NCBI GenBank assembly: GCA_016794525.1
Contig: JAEUJY010000039.1
Span: 1 to 64,000 of the forward strand
From: Myxococcales bacterium
Lineage (GTDB): Bacteria; Myxococcota_A; Polyangia; Haliangiales; Haliangiaceae
DNA length: 64,000 nucleotides
Direction of reading: 5' to 3'
The notes beneath the pieces are model-generated. The model did no database searches and was not told the DNA's origin. It saw nothing but the letters and a program-made list of their open reading frames with translations. Both the position numbers and the translations under genes were made by a program. Shown here one piece after another: positions 63,447 to 64,000 of the stretch. How positions within the stretch are numbered: position 1 is the first letter of the stretch; each line of letters begins with the position of its first letter.

Positions 63447-64000
63447 TCAGAACTGGCGGAGGAAGCGGAGATCGCCCTCGTAGTACAGCTTGATGTCGCT
63501 GACGTTGTGGCGAAGCATCGCCATGCGCTCGATGCCCATGCCGAACGCGAAGCCGGTGTAGACCTCGCTGTCGATGCCGACGGCGGCGAACACGTCGGGG
63601 TCGACCATGCCGGCGCCACCGATCTCGATCCAGCCGGTGCCCTTGCACAGCCGGCAGCCCTTGCCGCGGCAGAACGCGCAGGTGAAGTCGACCTCGACGC
63701 CGGGCTCGACGAACGGGAAGTAGCTGGGGCGGAACCGCACGTCGAGGCCGCCGCTGCCGCCGAAGAAGCGGTTGGCGAAGTGGGTCAGCACGCCCTTGAG
63801 GTCGCTGAAGCGGATGCCGCGATCGACGACGAGGCCCTCGATCTGGCTGAACATCGGGCTGTGGGTGGCGTCGTCGTCGCGGCGGTAGACGACGCCGGGC
63901 GCGACGATGCGGATCGGCGGCGGGTGCGCCTGCATCGTGCGGATCTGCACCGGCGAGGTGTGCGTGCGCAGGACGATCTCGTCGGCGACGTAGAACGTGT
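63447..64000 (-). CDS. pheS: Phenylalanyl-tRNA synthetase alpha subunit, partial (5' end outside window)
   Basis: The 184 C-terminal residues are present. Class II synthetase motifs: motif 2 region ([30 protein letters not shown]), [14 protein letters not shown], the [20 protein letters not shown] insertion with Cys pairs, and motif 3 ([18 protein letters not shown]). The gene runs off the right edge; the start codon is not in the window. It is upstream of pheT in the same operon. Confidence 0.97.
   Translation of the reverse strand, partial: TFYVADEIVLRTHTSPVQIRTMQAHPPPIRIVAPGVVYRRDDDATHSPMFSQIEGLVVDRGIRFSDLKGVLTHFANRFFGGSGGLDVRFRPSYFPFVEPGVEVDFTCAFCRGKGCRLCKGTGWIEIGGAGMVDPDVFAAVGIDSEVYTGFAFGMGIERMAMLRHNVSDIKLYYEGDLRFLRQF

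Noticed and set aside
60893-63619. In-frame N-terminal extension of PheT
   Set aside because: The added ~90 residues are encoded by the hexamer repeat and the 3' end of pheS in another frame. PheT begins normally at 63340.

Overview
The window is a high-GC chromosomal segment (coding DNA with a very strong G/C bias in third positions) from a Gram-negative bacterium. It very probably comes from the Myxococcota, perhaps near Haliangiales/Kofleriaceae. The reasons are two eukaryotic-type Ser/Thr kinases with PEGA or single-helix tails, an AgmX/PglI-like protein, a MYXO-CTERM-like surface-sorting tail, many Asp/Ala- or Gly/Ser-rich lipoprotein linkers, an FHA protein, HEAT-repeat lipoproteins, and two giant InlB-like repeat lipoproteins. 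Genus and species cannot be told from the sequence.

Layout. 1-522 is a tandem array of about 21 copies of a 24-25 bp unit built on the palindrome TCCCACGTGGGA. 0.5-4 kb holds a cytosolic HAD 5'-nucleotidase diverging from a hypoxanthine phosphoribosyltransferase and a membrane-anchored partner. 4-16.6 kb holds envelope and housekeeping genes: HEAT and TPR proteins, an FHA protein, a FadL-like porin, a saccharopine-dehydrogenase-like reductase, an M16 protease pair and a DUF4344 metallopeptidase lipoprotein. 16.7-19.4 kb holds a secreted GH15-like protein with a MYXO-CTERM tail. 19.4-22.2 kb (minus) is a tight thiol/detoxification operon: GST, alpha/beta-hydrolase and two glutaredoxin-fold proteins. 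22.2-23.8 kb is a clearly lower-GC three-gene cassette of unknown function. 23.8-29.4 kb (minus) is a split acyl-CoA dehydratase activase / HgdB-like pair, preceded by three evenly spaced ACTGAC-NN-GTCAGT operators. A TetR regulator and a phospholipase-D-like protein lie just upstream. 33.5-38.2 kb is a complete sugar-type ABC importer operon (ATPase, binding protein, two permeases) joined by 4-bp overlaps. 38.2-42.1 kb holds recJ and a PEGA kinase. 42.3-51.2 kb holds two paralogous giant lipoproteins with about 14 and 20 Cys-rich repeats. 51.4-54.3 kb holds an unknown membrane protein and a 13E12-type HNH nuclease. 54.2-60.8 kb (minus) holds a TPR-type envelope protein, a second kinase, tRNA-Arg(CCT), a di-haem peroxidase lipoprotein, two small lipoproteins, surE, tRNA-Pro(GGG), a C-type-lectin lipoprotein and ihfA. 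60.9-64 kb holds pheT and the 3' part of pheS.

Connections worth attention. The HNH nuclease gene carries, in frame in its tail, three copies of the same 12-bp palindrome that builds the array at the left edge, 53 kb away. A previously unnamed element of about 95-100 bp, beginning with a GGGTYT/ARACCC hairpin, sits directly after the stop codons of two unrelated genes (activase at 25.9 kb, ihfA at 60.5 kb). The hydroxyacyl-CoA-dehydratase-like operon has a textbook multi-operator control region. These three and the low-GC cassette are the best candidates for undescribed biology. All assignments come from reading the sequence alone; no database search was run.
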